Part shown: piece by piece, positions 62,545-64,000 of the stretch
Layout of the letters: the number at the start of each line of letters is the position of its first letter
Numbering within the stretch: position 1 is the stretch's first letter
Source of the DNA: JAFIFT01 sp020051095
Lineage (GTDB): Bacteria; Pseudomonadota; Gammaproteobacteria; Legionellales; Legionellaceae
DNA length: 64,000 bases
NCBI RefSeq assembly: GCF_964199965.1
Contig: NZ_CAXMZT010000003.1
Location: 186,001-250,000, forward strand
Direction of reading: 5' to 3'
Notes under the pieces: generated by a model
Database searches by the model: none
Told to the model about the DNA's origin: nothing
Seen by the model: only the letters and a program-made list of their open reading frames with translations
Translations under genes and position numbers: made by a program

Positions 62545-64000
62545 CTAGGGAATGTCGCTAGTTACCCGCTTTTTAATCCAAATTGCCAGTCCCATTGTGA
62601 AGATGAGCGCTAATAACAATCCTGGCGTCTTCCAGCCAGGACCCGCTACCATCAAAGCATCAGGGCTGTGCCATATTGAAAACGGGATGGCTAGGCAAAC
62701 ATCCATAAGCGCTGAGCCTGCTACCAACCCACAGGCTATAAGCACAGCTCGCTGCATCCGATTAGTGTGGTTGGTTGAGTTTTTACTTTGCTTTGCTAAT
62801 GCGGATGAGATCCACCTTGCCATCATGCCTCCGAAAAAAATTGGCACGGAGGAACTCATGGGTAAATACATGCCAATGGCAACACCAAGGATGGATAATT
62901 TTATCCAGCGCCGTAATTGCAAAAGTTTATCGAGCACAAGGATCCAAACGATAATCCCTGCGCCGATCAATAACGTACTCCAAGGGAGTGTGTGGGTAAA
63001 GACAGCCTTGCTGATAGCTGCCAGCAACACCGCCGTTGGTGCTGGTAAAGTTTGACTGACATCCATACTTGCATCCGGCACCACGCCAGCAATCCCATAC
63101 ACATAAAACATCAACTGCATAACCGGTGGTATCACTAACGAAGAAACAAGCACGCCCAACAGTAACATTAATTGTTGCCGCCAAGGAGTAGCCCCAACGA
63201 GAAAGCCAACTTTGAGATCCTGTGAGTTATCATTGGCAATTGCAGCAATACCCGTGACAACGGAGCCAATGATGATAGTGATTGCTTCACCTGCCTGCAA
63301 CTGTTCCTCGTTAAAAGGAAGGGGAAGATGGTGATTCATCCAACTCAATAAACCCCAGGCTGCCATCAACATACCTGCAATCACAACCGAGCTACCAGGG
63401 CTGGCGGTCACTCCGACCATTGCTGAAAAATAGGCTGTCATTGCCGAAAATAAAAACCCAATAACTAGCACATAAGCAATGGCCAATACCGTCAATATTA
63501 AACTGGCATTATCCGCACCCATCTGGTGAACCGGAAACAAATAATAAAATAGAAAACCCATTAAAACAGTGGTCAATACAATGCCAATCAATAAATAGAA
63601 TAGGGGAATATCTTGATCAACTCGAGTATAAGGAGACTGTCCAAATCGGCCAATACGACGTAAAGAATGTCTGACATTGTCAAGTAATGGTGGCAATAGC
63701 TTCACAAAAGTCCATATGCCTGCAAAAATCATAGCACCTATCCCTAAATAGCGCATATGCTCATTCCACAAGATCGCAGCCGCCTCACTCGCAGAAGTGA
63801 ATTTGGTTAGATCAACCCATTGGGGACTTAAAATAGGAAAGGCAATAACCCAACTGATTAAAGCGCCAATCAGAATGCTGATGGCCATATCAAAACCAAC
63901 CAAAAATCCAGCACCAATCATGGTTGCTGAAAATCCCGCTCCCAGGCCCACAATGGATCGACCCGTGATAAACCAGACTTGCCAACTGTTGGCAACGACT
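62545..64000 (-). CDS. OPT-family oligopeptide transporter (partial)
   Basis: C-terminal part of a large polytopic permease of the OPT family, which imports oligopeptides or metal chelates. The reading frame stays open to the window edge (the true start is beyond 64000), so about 485 residues are seen; an apparent GTG start at 63951 is internal. Many Gly/Ile/Ala-rich membrane segments, with TASPGSSVVIAGMLMAAWG, NDNSQDLKVGFLVGATPWRQ and PMSSSVPIFFGGMMARW typical of bacterial OPT proteins. Confidence 0.88.
   Translation of the reverse strand, partial: VVANSWQVWFITGRSIVGLGAGFSATMIGAGFLVGFDMAISILIGALISWVIAFPILSPQWVDLTKFTSASEAAAILWNEHMRYLGIGAMIFAGIWTFVKLLPPLLDNVRHSLRRIGRFGQSPYTRVDQDIPLFYLLIGIVLTTVLMGFLFYYLFPVHQMGADNASLILTVLAIAYVLVIGFLFSAMTAYFSAMVGVTASPGSSVVIAGMLMAAWGLLSWMNHHLPLPFNEEQLQAGEAITIIIGSVVTGIAAIANDNSQDLKVGFLVGATPWRQQLMLLLGVLVSSLVIPPVMQLMFYVYGIAGVVPDASMDVSQTLPAPTAVLLAAISKAVFTHTLPWSTLLIGAGIIVWILVLDKLLQLRRWIKLSILGVAIGMYLPMSSSVPIFFGGMMARWISSALAKQSKNSTNHTNRMQRAVLIACGLVAGSALMDVCLAIPFSIWHSPDALMVAGPGWKTPGLLLALIFTMGLAIWIKKRVTSDIP

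Noticed and set aside
1..64000. CRISPR arrays, tRNA, rRNA genes and prophage
   Set aside because: No regularly spaced direct repeats, cloverleaf-like sequences, rRNA stretches, integrase or phage structural genes were recognised on reading the window.

Overview
The window looks like an AT-rich chromosomal segment of a gammaproteobacterium of the order Legionellales, most likely a Legionella-type intracellular bacterium. It carries two Dot/Icm type IVB secretion clusters, a ProA-like thermolysin protease, the usual Legionella/gammaproteobacterial housekeeping operons, and many small inverted-repeat elements. The species is unlikely to be L. pneumophila itself: the icmR position holds an unrelated 69-residue ORF, as expected for the fast-evolving FIR genes of other Legionellales.

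Layout. 0-5.9 kb: Dot/Icm cluster 1 on the minus strand (icmT, icmS, a FIR-like gene, icmQ, icmP/dotM, icmO/dotL), preceded by a small unknown gene; a 103-bp hairpin element sits between icmS and the FIR-like gene. 6-17.9 kb: an Aas-like acyltransferase/acyl-ACP synthetase with a changed acyltransferase motif, a thioredoxin-like protein, a VTT-family membrane protein, pabC, 5-FTHF cyclo-ligase, P-II, ubiK, a YifB/ComM ATPase, the algH-ruvX-pyrB operon, a cold-shock protein and hemH. 18-21.5 kb: a GTG-started glutaryl-CoA dehydrogenase overlapping a fused E1 alpha/beta 2-oxoacid dehydrogenase. 21.9-28.5 kb: an orphan fliK-like/fhlB pair, rpmB-rpmG, rpoN-hpf, a SulP transporter and ptsN. 28.5-33.5 kb: the queA-(tgt-like)-yajC-secD-secF operon, in which the tgt position holds a short, apparently inactive paralogue.

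33.5-38.8 kb is the most interesting accessory stretch. On either side of the ABC-F gene yheS lie two probable Dot/Icm effectors. One has a clan-CD-like His-Gly/Cys arrangement. The other looks like an OTU-type deubiquitinase with a coiled coil and a C-terminal membrane hairpin, behind a PmrA-box-like tandem repeat. 38.9-49 kb: lepA-lepB-DUF4845-rnc, an amino-acid transporter, a VanX-like dipeptidase, a secreted subtilase, a small lipoprotein, class I aldolase and a ferredoxin-NADP reductase. 49-55.2 kb: Dot/Icm cluster 2 (a DotE/DotV-like gene, dotA and icmV on minus; icmW and icmX divergent on plus). 55.2-64 kb: NPr/HPr, a KefB-type antiporter, an EEP-family hydrolase, an alpha/beta hydrolase, proA, tsaC/sua5 and a truncated OPT transporter running off the right edge.

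Several families of small non-coding elements are visible. The best defined has ends reading CTTTGTACCGGACAA and 9-10-bp target duplications, with three copies. No tRNA, rRNA or CRISPR array was recognised. All identifications come from reading motifs and gene order; no database search was possible.
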